Origin: Collinsella sp. AF23-2
GTDB lineage: Bacteria > Actinomycetota > Coriobacteriia > Coriobacteriales > Coriobacteriaceae
Direction: 5' to 3'
DNA: 64,000 nucleotides
Assembly (NCBI RefSeq): GCF_003459245.1
Contig: NZ_QRVG01000008.1
Location: 2,006 to 66,005, forward strand
Each line of letters opens with the position of its first letter. Positions within the stretch are counted from its first letter, which is position 1. Positions 45,564-52,377 of this stretch are shown one piece after another. A program made the translations under genes and the position numbers. The notes below the pieces were generated by a model. That model was not told where the DNA came from and ran no database searches. It saw nothing but the letters and a program-made list of their open reading frames with translations.

Positions 45564-47909
45564 ATGGAAACGCTTGAGCGCAACGAGTGGGCAGACGTTG
45601 CCCAACTAGTCGAGATCACGAGCGATGCTGTCATCATCTGCGAGCTCGACGGAACCATTCTGCATGTGAATAATCGCTTGCTCGACTTGATGTGCGAGGA
45701 ACGCGCCGACGTCATCGGTGGAGATGTCAAAGACGTCTTGTACTCGTCCGCTTTTGAACGTGCGACGGAACATCGTCTGCCATTTGAAACTGATGGCTCC
45801 GAGAACGAACTGATGCTTAAGCTGAGTGACGGCTCTTTTATCCCCGTCTTGGTTCGCGCGGGCTCCGTAACGCCTCCACGCATCTTTGGGCGCCGCGCGC
45901 CACGTGTCCTGGTGGCACTTCATAGTATCGAGGAACAGTATTCTCACGACCGTCAGCTCAAGCGTGCGTTATCGGAGCTTAGAGTGGCGAACAAGCGTCT
46001 CTCTGGCACGCTCTCGGTCATTATGAGCACGGTGGGCTCCGATGAGTTACCCAGTCTGATCGATACCGTTTTGAACCAACTTGTAGGAACGCTCGATGCA
46101 TCGGGTGCCGCTATCTATTTTTCTGAGAGCGGTGGTTTTAAGCTTCGCGGTGTTTCCAAGGAGCTGTACGACAGCTACCTGCCCGAGTTTTTGCCGTATG
46201 GCGCTGGCATTCCGACGTATGTGCTTCGCGAGTCGCGCGCCTGTCGCTTGTCGATTCAACAGGACCTTGAGGGTGATAGGGTCGCCTCCGGTATGTTCAT
46301 GGACCTGGACAATCGTTCTAAGCACCTGTTGCGCGTTCAGGATATGCCTCCGTACCGCAGCGAGATCTGTCTTCCCGTTTTTTACGGTACGCAGGTCCTT
46401 GGCGTGCTGGAAGTTGGTTGGAAGCGCCCCCAGGCACCGCTCGCCTATGACGTCAATGTACTCGAGGTCATTTGCGATTACCTGTCTATCCAGCTGGTCG
46501 GCATGGCATCGAGCCTTCGCTCTCGTCGCACGGCCGAGCTTGGCCGCTCGCTCAATGTCTTACGTGATGAGTTGTTTACCTTTCTAGACGATTCCGCCGC
46601 GGCTACCCAGGCGGTATCGTCCGAGATCTGCAATATGCTCAACTGCCATTTTTGCCCTGTTGAGTATGACGCCGGTCTGGACTCCTACGTCATAGATTTT
46701 GAAGGCGGCAGTCGCGTTGCTTTGCCGGACGATCCCGAGAAGCTTTTCTTTTCCACGACGGCGCCGGCGGCACGTCTGGGGGCTGGCCCTGATGGCTTTG
46801 AGGCATCTGTTTTGGGCGGCACGAGTGCCGAGGACCTTAAACACGTCCGTATAACTCGCGTTGACGAATCGATGCCTATGGGAGGCTGGCTTAGGGCGCA
46901 TGGTCTGCCTTGCCAGGGTCTCTACGTCGACACCGGCATCGAGGCGGGGCGTCCGCGCTCTGAGGGCGATGGCAAGCGCAGTAACGACGCGATTGTTCCT
47001 GCTTCTGTTGCGAAGGGCCCGACGACGCGCGCGTTGCTGCTTCGTGATGGTAGTCAAGAGCCGATTGATGACCTTGAATATGACTACTTGGTGCACTTGG
47101 CGCATGACTTTGAACTGATCTATGAAGGCGAATCTCAAAAGCGCGAGGAGCGCCATATCGCTCAGACCCTCCAGATCGGCATGAGAAATTCCCTAGGGGA
47201 TGTTCCGGGTATCGCGACCGATTCGGTATACCTTTCGGCAACGAATTCGGCGTTGGTCGGCGGCGACTTTTATACGCTTGTCCGTCTTCCCGACGATTGC
47301 GCCGTAATGATTTTGGGCGATGTATCCGGCAAAGGAATCGAGGCGGCGTCGATGTCGGCGCTCGTCAAGACGGCGCTGACGGCCTATGCTTGGGAGGGCG
47401 CTGGGCCTGCCCGCATGGCACGCTCCCTTAACAGCATGCTTATGGGCTTTTCGAGGGTCGAGACGTTTGTGACGGCGTTTATCGCCAAGATTGATCTTAA
47501 AGCGGGTCGCGCTACCTATTGCTCTGCGGGACATCCTCCCACTATGGTCATTAGGCCCTCGTCGACGCCGCTTGGCGGTGGAGAAATCCGAGGGGGAGAA
47601 GTGGAGCTCCTTGGGTGCCAATCGGGCGTGATCGGCGCCTTTGAGAGTATGGTGTATGAGACGGGCGTGTTTACGTTCGCTCCTGGTGACATGCTATTTA
47701 TGTATACCGACGGAACAATCGAAGCACGTGATCGCTCGGGTGCTTTCTTTGGCGAGCAGCGCCTTCGTGACCTTTTGCTCTCTGTCTCGGGTGAGGGCGT
47801 ATCGGGAATCTGCGGTAAGGTCTTGGGCGAGCTTGACCGCTTTACCGAGTCGGCGTTGGACGATGACATCGCGCTGGTTTCTCTTGAGTTTTTACGGGGT
47901 CGATCGTAG
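45564..47909 (+). CDS. PAS-GAF-PP2C (SpoIIE-type) serine phosphatase
   Basis: A 781-residue cytosolic sensor phosphatase. Residues 1-105 look like a PAS domain (ITSDAVIICELDGTILHVNN). About 150-325 form a GAF domain, and the middle part up to about 530 has no clear assignment. The C-terminus from about 535 is a SpoIIE/RsbU-type PP2C: metal-binding Asp residues are kept in VGGDFYTL, LGDVSGKGIEA, MYTDGTIEARD and DDDIALV, so it should be active. Its expected substrate is a phosphorylated STAS antagonist, and the next gene encodes one. The start ATG 45564 follows GGTGAGG; a GTG at 45552 is less likely. No transmembrane segment is visible. Confidence 0.87.
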   Translation: METLERNEWADVAQLVEITSDAVIICELDGTILHVNNRLLDLMCEERADVIGGDVKDVLYSSAFERATEHRLPFETDGSENELMLKLSDGSFIPVLVRAGSVTPPRIFGRRAPRVLVALHSIEEQYSHDRQLKRALSELRVANKRLSGTLSVIMSTVGSDELPSLIDTVLNQLVGTLDASGAAIYFSESGGFKLRGVSKELYDSYLPEFLPYGAGIPTYVLRESRACRLSIQQDLEGDRVASGMFMDLDNRSKHLLRVQDMPPYRSEICLPVFYGTQVLGVLEVGWKRPQAPLAYDVNVLEVICDYLSIQLVGMASSLRSRRTAELGRSLNVLRDELFTFLDDSAAATQAVSSEICNMLNCHFCPVEYDAGLDSYVIDFEGGSRVALPDDPEKLFFSTTAPAARLGAGPDGFEASVLGGTSAEDLKHVRITRVDESMPMGGWLRAHGLPCQGLYVDTGIEAGRPRSEGDGKRSNDAIVPASVAKGPTTRALLLRDGSQEPIDDLEYDYLVHLAHDFELIYEGESQKREERHIAQTLQIGMRNSLGDVPGIATDSVYLSATNSALVGGDFYTLVRLPDDCAVMILGDVSGKGIEAASMSALVKTALTAYAWEGAGPARMARSLNSMLMGFSRVETFVTAFIAKIDLKAGRATYCSAGHPPTMVIRPSSTPLGGGEIRGGEVELLGCQSGVIGAFESMVYETGVFTFAPGDMLFMYTDGTIEARDRSGAFFGEQRLRDLLLSVSGEGVSGICGKVLGELDRFTESALDDDIALVSLEFLRGRS

Positions 47910-47990
47910 GCCGCGACGCTTGACGGGCAAAATCTTCGCAGTTACAGATACGTATGCATCGAGCGAGCTCTTTTGGGGAACCATGGTCGT

Positions 47991-48737
47991 ATGAATGAGT
48001 GGAATGACATAGCGGTTTTGACGCCACCGGGTGATGTCGACATCGCCTCGGTGTCCGTGCTGCGCCCACGGTTGGATAATCTCATCGACCGGGGCGTGCG
48101 TCGTGTTGTTATCAATTGCCAGGCCGTGGGCTTTATCGACTCGACGGGTTTGGCGTTTTTGCTTACACGTGCCAGAGAGCTTATGAGGCGAGAGGGCCTG
48201 CTTTCGCTCGTTAACGCCTCCGATGAAGTCATTCGCTTTTTGGAGATTGCCCGACTTGTCGACATCCTTCATGTTGCGGGTCCGGCGCGTGAGTCGATTC
48301 CCGCCATTCCGGTGGGAGAGTTGCCACGATGGAGCAAGAGCATCGAAGTGCGGCGAGGCATCGAGAACCTCCCGTATTATCGGCACCGTGTGGCCGAGCT
48401 TCTCGAATCGCTTCCCCTGAGGCGTGATGAGCGTTATGACGTCGCATTGGCGTTGGGGGAGGCATTGGGTAACGCGTATGACCATGCGGGCGGTGTTGGC
48501 TGCATCCTGACGGTTCAGGCCTATGGGGACCGTGTTGTTCTTGAAGTGCTTGATCGGGGCGCTGGCTATTCTATCGATGGGGCGAGCGAGCCGGTGGCAT
48601 CCGAGGAGCGCGGACGTGGTATCAAGCTTATGCGCATGCTCGTCGATAATGTGGAGGTTGCCCGTCGTGCGGATGGCGCCGGCACACGCGTTCGGATGGT
48701 GAAGCTGTTTAGCTCGGCATTGGAATCGTGCGCTTAG
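47991..48737 (+). CDS. One-chain STAS antagonist - HATPase anti-sigma kinase fusion
   Basis: A 248-residue protein with two domains normally encoded separately. Residues about 1-105 are a STAS (SpoIIAA/RsbV) domain with the phosphorylatable motif FIDSTGL. Residues about 120-248 are a GHKL kinase domain of the RsbW/SpoIIAB type with N box ALGEALGNAYDHA, G1 DRGAGYS and G2 ERGRGIKLM. With the preceding PP2C phosphatase it forms a compact partner-switching module: kinase and phospho-acceptor in one chain, phosphatase next door. No sigma factor gene is in the window. The ATG at 47991 is the most likely start (GGGGA upstream); a TTG at 47973 is in frame. Confidence 0.85.
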   Translation: MNEWNDIAVLTPPGDVDIASVSVLRPRLDNLIDRGVRRVVINCQAVGFIDSTGLAFLLTRARELMRREGLLSLVNASDEVIRFLEIARLVDILHVAGPARESIPAIPVGELPRWSKSIEVRRGIENLPYYRHRVAELLESLPLRRDERYDVALALGEALGNAYDHAGGVGCILTVQAYGDRVVLEVLDRGAGYSIDGASEPVASEERGRGIKLMRMLVDNVEVARRADGAGTRVRMVKLFSSALESCA

Positions 48738-48782
48738 CGCCTTAGGTTGACATGATTTCCCTGCGTGAACTTGCTTTGAACA

Positions 48783-48830
48783 ACTTTTTTGAAAAAAGTA
48801 CTTGCGTCTTTTGGACAACTCGCGTAAATT
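48783..48830 (+). promoter_or_regulatory. Promoter of the tRNA Gly-Cys-Gly cluster
   Basis: The palindrome ACTTTTTTGAAAAAAGT (48783-48799) is identical to the one before tRNA-Leu. It is followed by -35 TTGCGT (48802-48807), 17 nt and -10 TAAATT (48825-48830), about 12 nt before the first tRNA. Confidence 0.8.
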
Positions 48831-48842
48831 AATAACCCGCAA

Positions 48843-48918
48843 GCGGACATGGCTCAGTTGGTAGAGCACAACCTTGCCAAGGTTGGGGTCGCGGGTTCGA
48901 GCCCCGTTGTCCGCTCCA
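48843..48918 (+). tRNA. tRNA-Gly (GCC), copy 1
   Basis: Acceptor GCGGACA / TGTCCGC, anticodon loop with GCC, T-arm GGTTCGAGCCC and encoded CCA. The sequence is identical to the copies at 49069 and 51544. Confidence 0.97.
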
Positions 48919-48928
48919 TTGCATTTCC

Positions 48929-48951
48929 GGACCGTTTAGGCGGTCCTTTTT
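48929..48951 (+). terminator. Hairpin with T-run between tRNA-Gly and tRNA-Cys
   Basis: GGACCG / CGGTCC with a 6-nt loop and five Ts. The tRNA-Cys gene follows within 2 nt and has no visible promoter of its own, so it must be read through or processed. Confidence 0.75.
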
Positions 48952-48952
48952 C

Positions 48953-49026
48953 GGCGAAGTGGCCAAGTGGTAAGGCAGAGGCCTGCAAAGCCTTTACCCC
49001 CGGTTCGAATCCGGGCTTCGCCTCCA
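48953..49026 (+). tRNA. tRNA-Cys (GCA)
   Basis: Acceptor GGCGAAG / CTTCGCC, anticodon loop CTGCAAA giving GCA, T-arm GGTTCGAATCC and encoded CCA. The length of 74 nt fits tRNA-Cys. Confidence 0.96.
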
Positions 49027-49035
49027 GGCAACATC

Positions 49036-49060
49036 CGGGCGCTCCGGCGCCCGTTTTGTT
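49036..49060 (+). terminator. Hairpin with T-run after tRNA-Cys
   Basis: CGGGCGC / GCGCCCG followed by TTTTGTT. It precedes the second tRNA-Gly by only a few bases. Confidence 0.75.
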
Positions 49061-49068
49061 TTACATAT

Positions 49069-49144
49069 GCGGACATGGCTCAGTTGGTAGAGCACAACCT
49101 TGCCAAGGTTGGGGTCGCGGGTTCGAGCCCCGTTGTCCGCTCCA
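49069..49144 (+). tRNA. tRNA-Gly (GCC), copy 2
   Basis: Identical to the copy at 48843 including the encoded CCA. The last 18 bases recur 187 bp downstream at 49314-49331. Confidence 0.97.
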
Positions 49145-49152
49145 AGCGCAAC

Positions 49153-49182
49153 AGCCCGTCTACCACGGTAGCCGGGCTTTTT
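49153..49182 (+). terminator. Terminator of the Gly-Cys-Gly tRNA cluster
   Basis: AGCCCG (49153-49158) pairs with CGGGCT (49173-49178) around an inner CTACC-AC-GGTAG stem. Five Ts follow. Confidence 0.85.
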
Positions 49183-49313
49183 CGTACCCATCGCCTGGGC
49201 TCGAACCCGAGAGGGAGCGAGCGTTAAGCAAGCGCGGAGCGTTTGTAGCGAGCTGGCGAGGGCGCCGGCAGGCGGCCGAAGCCGGTGCGGATCCGCGAAG
49301 CGGATACGCGGAC

Positions 49314-49331
49314 GCCCCGTTGTCCGCTCCA
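49314..49331 (+). repeat. Partial copy of the tRNA-Gly 3' end
   Basis: GCCCCGTTGTCCGCTCCA is an exact 18-base repeat of the T-arm/acceptor end of tRNA-Gly at 49127-49144. The rest of the tRNA is missing. The intervening 169 bp contain no gene. Such a repeat is what integration into, or excision from, a tRNA 3' end leaves behind; a failed tandem tRNA duplication is the alternative. Confidence 0.8.
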
Positions 49332-49339
49332 ACTATCTT

Positions 49340-49366
49340 ACGCGGTTCTAACGAACCGCGTTTTTT
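49340..49366 (+). terminator. Terminator after the tRNA-Gly fragment
   Basis: ACGCGGTT / AACCGCGT with a 6-nt loop and six Ts, directly after the tRNA fragment. Confidence 0.85.
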
Positions 49367-49377
49367 GTTGACGTTGC

Positions 49378-49481
49378 GCGAGCCCCGGGCACCCCATCTT
49401 GCCCCTCAATCGTCGGTCACGTACATAAAGTACGCTTCCCTCCTCTTTCGCGGCAACCTGGGGCACCCGGAGCCCGCTCGC
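49378..49481. repeat. Long imperfect hairpin element, second core type
   Basis: Outer arms GCGAGCCCCGGGCACCCCA (49378-49396) and its near-complement at 49459-49481 flank a core (49406-49452) containing CGTCGGTCACGTAC and AAGTACGCTTCCCTCCTCTT. The core matches, in reverse orientation, the centre of the element at 30534-30631 at most positions, while the arms of the two are unrelated. It lies in the 523-nt gap between the tRNA cluster and the GH13 gene. Confidence 0.85.
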
Positions 49482-49543
49482 TGTTGTGGCCGGGGGAGTG
49501 GGTCTTCCGTTCTTTTCACTAATCGATCGATTCGTCCCAGGAG

Positions 49544-49572
49544 GCTCGAGCCCGAGAGGGGGCGAGCTTTTT
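49544..49572 (+). terminator. Terminator-like hairpin before the GH13 gene
   Basis: GCTCG-A-GCCC-GAGA-GGGGG-CGAGC followed by TTTTT. The hairpin sequence is a close copy of 49197-49222, which lacks the T-run. Confidence 0.7.
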
Positions 49573-49667
49573 GGGGCGTGGCTGTGGCGTTGTTTACCGC
49601 GAATGACAGCTTTGGGCGTATCATCGTGGGCATCTCGCAAAACCTCGTTGCAAGGGAGACTCGCCCC

Positions 49668-51401
49668 ATGGCTACAGAAAAGTCCTCTTCGCGCTCATGG
49701 ATGTCCGACGCCGCGATCTATCAGATCTACCCGCGCTCGTTTAAGGATTCGACTGGTTCGGGTCTGGGCGATATCGCGGGCATTACCCAGAAGATGGACT
49801 ATCTTGAGCGGCTGGGTATCGAGGCCATCTGGCTGAGCCCGTTTTACCCATCGCCTCTTGTCGATGGCGGCTATGATGTGGCGGACTACTGCGATGTCGA
49901 CCCACGTCTCGGCTCGCTTGACGACTTCGATGGCATGATCGCTGCGGCTCACGCGCGCGGCATCAAGGTCATCGTCGACATCGTGCCCAACCATTCATCC
50001 AACCAGCACCCCTGGTTCAAAGCTGCTCTTGCCGCCGGCCCCGGATCGCCCGAGCGCGCCCGTTATATCTTCCGCGATGGTCGCGGCGAGCATGGCGAGA
50101 TGCCTCCCACCAATTGGAATGCCAACTTTGGCGGCCCCGCCTGGACGCGTGTTGCGGACGGTCAGTGGTATCTGCACATGTTTACGCCCGAGCAGCCGGA
50201 CTTTGACTGGACATGCCCCGAGGTTCAGGCGTTCTTTTGCGACGTCCTGGCGTTTTGGAGCGATCGAGGCGTCGATGGCTTTCGCATTGATGTGGCGCAC
50301 GGTCTCGCCAAGGATCTCGACCGCGATGATCTCGACCAGTGGCATCTCGCCGAGGGCGATGACATGGTTGACGACGGCACCCATCCGCTGTGGGATCGCA
50401 ACGAGGTTCACGAGATCTATCGCGAGTGGCGCCGCGTGTTCGACCGCTATAATCCGCCGCGCAGCGCTGTTGCCGAGGCGTGGGTGCTGCCCGAGCGCCA
50501 GTATCTCTACGCGCGCCCCAGCGAGCTTGGCCAGACATTTAACTTTGAGTTCGCCAAGGCCACTTGGACCTATGATGACATGCACGCTGCAATCGAGGAG
50601 GGCTTGAAGGCAGCCATCGAATCCGATTCCGCCTCGACCTGGGTACTTTCCAACCACGACGTGCCTCGTGTGGCGACGCGCTTCGCCCTGCCGCAGATCA
50701 AGGCGACGCGCTACCACCAGATTGCGCTCGACTGGCTCTTACGCGACGGGTCGTCTTATGACGAGGACCGTGAACTCGGCGAGCGCCGCGCGCGGGCGGC
50801 CCTTTTGCTTGAGCTGGCGCTTCCGGGCTCGGCATACGTGTATCAGGGTGAGGAGCTCGGCCTTTTTGAGGTGGCTGACATCCCGTGGGCTGCACTCGAA
50901 GATCCCACTGCGACCAATACGCACGGATCGAAGCGCGAGAAGGGGCGCGACGGCTGTCGTGTACCCCTGCCGTGGGTGGCGACGGACGATCCCGCGCAGG
51001 GCGGATCGTTTGGATTTTCGCCGATGGACGCCGATGCGGCGCCCCATCTGCCGCAGCCTGCATGGTTTTCCGATTACGCTGCCGATAGGGAAGAGGCGGA
51101 CCCGACATCGATGCTTGCGCTCTATCGTGACGCCCTCTGGCTGCGGCGCAAGCTGCGCGGGTGCGCTAACGATCTTGCGTGGCTCGATCTTGACGGGCGC
51201 ACCGGCCTTGCGGATGGTGCCGAGGGCGCTGAGGGCGGCGTCATCGCCTATCGCCGCGACAGCGGCTGGGCGTGTGTGACGAACTTCGGTGCAGCACCCG
51301 TGGAGCTGCCAGCGGGCAAGGTCCTGCTCACCTCATCACCGCTTGCAGACGGCAGACTTGCGCAGGACAGCTCTGCCTGGATCATGCTCGCTGAGTTGTA
51401 G
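49668..51401 (+). CDS. Glycoside hydrolase family 13 alpha-glucosidase (oligo-1,6-glucosidase-like)
   Basis: A cytosolic 577-residue GH13 enzyme expected to release glucose from the ends of short alpha-glucans or disaccharides. The barrel motifs are in order: IYQIYPRSFKDS at the N-terminus, DIVPNHSS, GFRIDVAHG (nucleophile Asp), AVAEAWVLPE (acid/base Glu) and LSNHDVPRV (third Asp). Which linkage it prefers cannot be read safely. No signal peptide is present. The start ATG 49668 follows AAGGGAGA; the frame extends upstream through the tRNA genes, which is clearly spurious. Confidence 0.9.
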   Translation: MATEKSSSRSWMSDAAIYQIYPRSFKDSTGSGLGDIAGITQKMDYLERLGIEAIWLSPFYPSPLVDGGYDVADYCDVDPRLGSLDDFDGMIAAAHARGIKVIVDIVPNHSSNQHPWFKAALAAGPGSPERARYIFRDGRGEHGEMPPTNWNANFGGPAWTRVADGQWYLHMFTPEQPDFDWTCPEVQAFFCDVLAFWSDRGVDGFRIDVAHGLAKDLDRDDLDQWHLAEGDDMVDDGTHPLWDRNEVHEIYREWRRVFDRYNPPRSAVAEAWVLPERQYLYARPSELGQTFNFEFAKATWTYDDMHAAIEEGLKAAIESDSASTWVLSNHDVPRVATRFALPQIKATRYHQIALDWLLRDGSSYDEDRELGERRARAALLLELALPGSAYVYQGEELGLFEVADIPWAALEDPTATNTHGSKREKGRDGCRVPLPWVATDDPAQGGSFGFSPMDADAAPHLPQPAWFSDYAADREEADPTSMLALYRDALWLRRKLRGCANDLAWLDLDGRTGLADGAEGAEGGVIAYRRDSGWACVTNFGAAPVELPAGKVLLTSSPLADGRLAQDSSAWIMLAEL

Positions 51402-51484
51402 GGGGCCTCTTGCGGCGAGTTTGCGTTTGCTCGCGCTTTCCGTGGTGGCTGATGTCTTCGCGAGGTTCGAGAGGGCGTCGCAAA

Positions 51485-51531
51485 ACTTTTCAAAAAAAGT
51501 TCTTGCATAGGATGCGGGTATCACGTAAGAT
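51485..51531 (+). promoter_or_regulatory. Promoter of the tRNA Gly-Val pair
   Basis: ACTTTTCAAAAAAAGT (51485-51500), a variant of the palindrome seen at 45309 and 48783, is followed by -35 TTGCAT (51503-51508), 17 nt and -10 TAAGAT (51526-51531). The first tRNA begins 13 nt later. Confidence 0.8.
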
Positions 51532-51543
51532 TAATCCTCGTAA

Positions 51544-51619
51544 GCGGACATGGCTCAGTTGGTAGAGCACAACCTTGCCAAGGTTGGGGTCGCGGGTTCG
51601 AGCCCCGTTGTCCGCTCCA
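51544..51619 (+). tRNA. tRNA-Gly (GCC), copy 3
   Basis: Identical to the copies at 48843 and 49069, with encoded CCA. It is separated from tRNA-Val by 3 nt. Confidence 0.97.
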
Positions 51620-51622
51620 TTT

Positions 51623-51697
51623 GGGCGTTTAGCTCAGGGGGAGAGCGCTTCCCTGACACGGAAGAGGTCAGAAGTTCAAATCTTCTAACGCCCACCA
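51623..51697 (+). tRNA. tRNA-Val (GAC)
   Basis: Acceptor GGGCGTT / AACGCCC, anticodon stem CTTCC / GGAAG with loop CTGACAC giving GAC, T-arm with GTTCAAAT, encoded CCA. Confidence 0.97.
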
Positions 51698-51705
51698 AAT
51701 GTTCA

Positions 51706-51741
51706 CAGCCCAGAGGCTTAGCCTCTGGGCTGTTTTGTTTT
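51706..51741 (+). terminator. Terminator of the tRNA Gly-Val pair
   Basis: A 12-bp perfect stem CAGCCCAGAGGC / GCCTCTGGGCTG with a TTA loop, then TTTTGTTTT. Confidence 0.95.
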
Positions 51742-51743
51742 GC

Positions 51744-51779
51744 TCGCCAAATGGGTCGCCAAATACGTCACCAAATTTC
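51744..51779. repeat. Three tandem 12-bp units downstream of tRNA-Val
   Basis: TCGCCAAATGGG, TCGCCAAATACG and TCACCAAATTTC lie in a row. The CACCAAAT of the third unit also occurs at the 3' end of tRNA-Val (51693-51700). On the minus strand the units read as a repeated FGD-like peptide in an open frame, so they could be the tail of a decayed integrase gene. That reading is speculative. Confidence 0.5.
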
Positions 51780-52104
51780 GAGTTTTTTGATCTTCTGGGA
51801 TGCTTCTCAGTAGTCATCCGAGAAAACTCTCATCTTCTCTGTTTGCATACACATATCTTTCAAGGATTCGTGCCGCGGTTACATGGGGCTCGGCAAGGCA
51901 CGACCGCAACATGTTGGTCAAGCATAATCTTTTGGATTCTTTTGGCGTGAGCGGCTTGGTTTTGGTAGGATTTGTCAGCGGCTTGACTAAGGGGGTTTTA
52001 TAACTGCCATGCAGGTAGCCGTGTTGGTAACGTTTTACCGACTTGCCAAGAACCCCTCATAATTAATGCGTCTGCAAAATGACCAATTGCTTTGACCTGC
52101 TGAA

Positions 52105-52120
52105 ACACTATATGTTGTGT
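52105..52120. promoter_or_regulatory. NrdR box
   Basis: ACACTATATGTTGTGT matches the NrdR consensus ACACWATATATWGTGT at 15 of 16 positions. It lies directly before the -35 element of the nrdD promoter, as expected for repression of ribonucleotide reductase by NrdR. A well-formed second box at the usual three-turn spacing was not found. Confidence 0.8.
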
Positions 52121-52150
52121 TTGAACTAAAAAAAGAATACAGGATATAGA
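52121..52150 (+). promoter_or_regulatory. Probable nrdD promoter
   Basis: TTGAAC (52121-52126), 18 nt, TATAGA (52145-52150), abutting the NrdR box. This implies a leader of about 220 nt before the nrdD start codon. Confidence 0.5.
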
Positions 52151-52377
52151 TGCCTCTTTGTCGTATGATAGATGGCGGACAGAGAACGAGGACCTTATTT
52201 GCCCCATTTGGATAGATCTTTGAGCCGCTTGATCGGCCGCGAGGATTGTCCGCATGAGGACCTATGGTTTATCGAGAACACAGATTGCGCGACGGCGCCG
52301 CAAGACAGGGGCAAGCCCTGCCGGGCATCGTTTGGCTCTGAAGCGCAATGAGACTACGACGCGAAAGAGGCAAGAGG

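Larger units (their letters stand above)
51780..52377 (+). other. Intergenic region upstream of nrdD
   Basis: About 600 nt without a convincing gene. Codon structure is absent and AT content is high in the first 360 nt. A dyad GGTAA-CGTT-TTACC lies at 52026-52039. An NrdR box (52105-52120) and a promoter (52121-52150) follow. The remaining roughly 220 nt would be an untranslated leader with several small hairpins, for example GTCC-GCATGA-GGAC and CAGGG-GCAAG-CCCTG. No known riboswitch class was recognised. Confidence 0.6.

Noticed and set aside
48849..49667. Upstream extension of the GH13 frame and short frames beginning MAQLVEHNLAKVG
   Set aside because: These are tRNA-Gly and tRNA-Cys genes read as protein; the repeated peptide arises from the identical tRNA copies.
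52151..52377. Cobalamin riboswitch before nrdD
   Set aside because: No B12-box-like GCCACTG and no matching helix pattern were found; class III reductase does not use B12.
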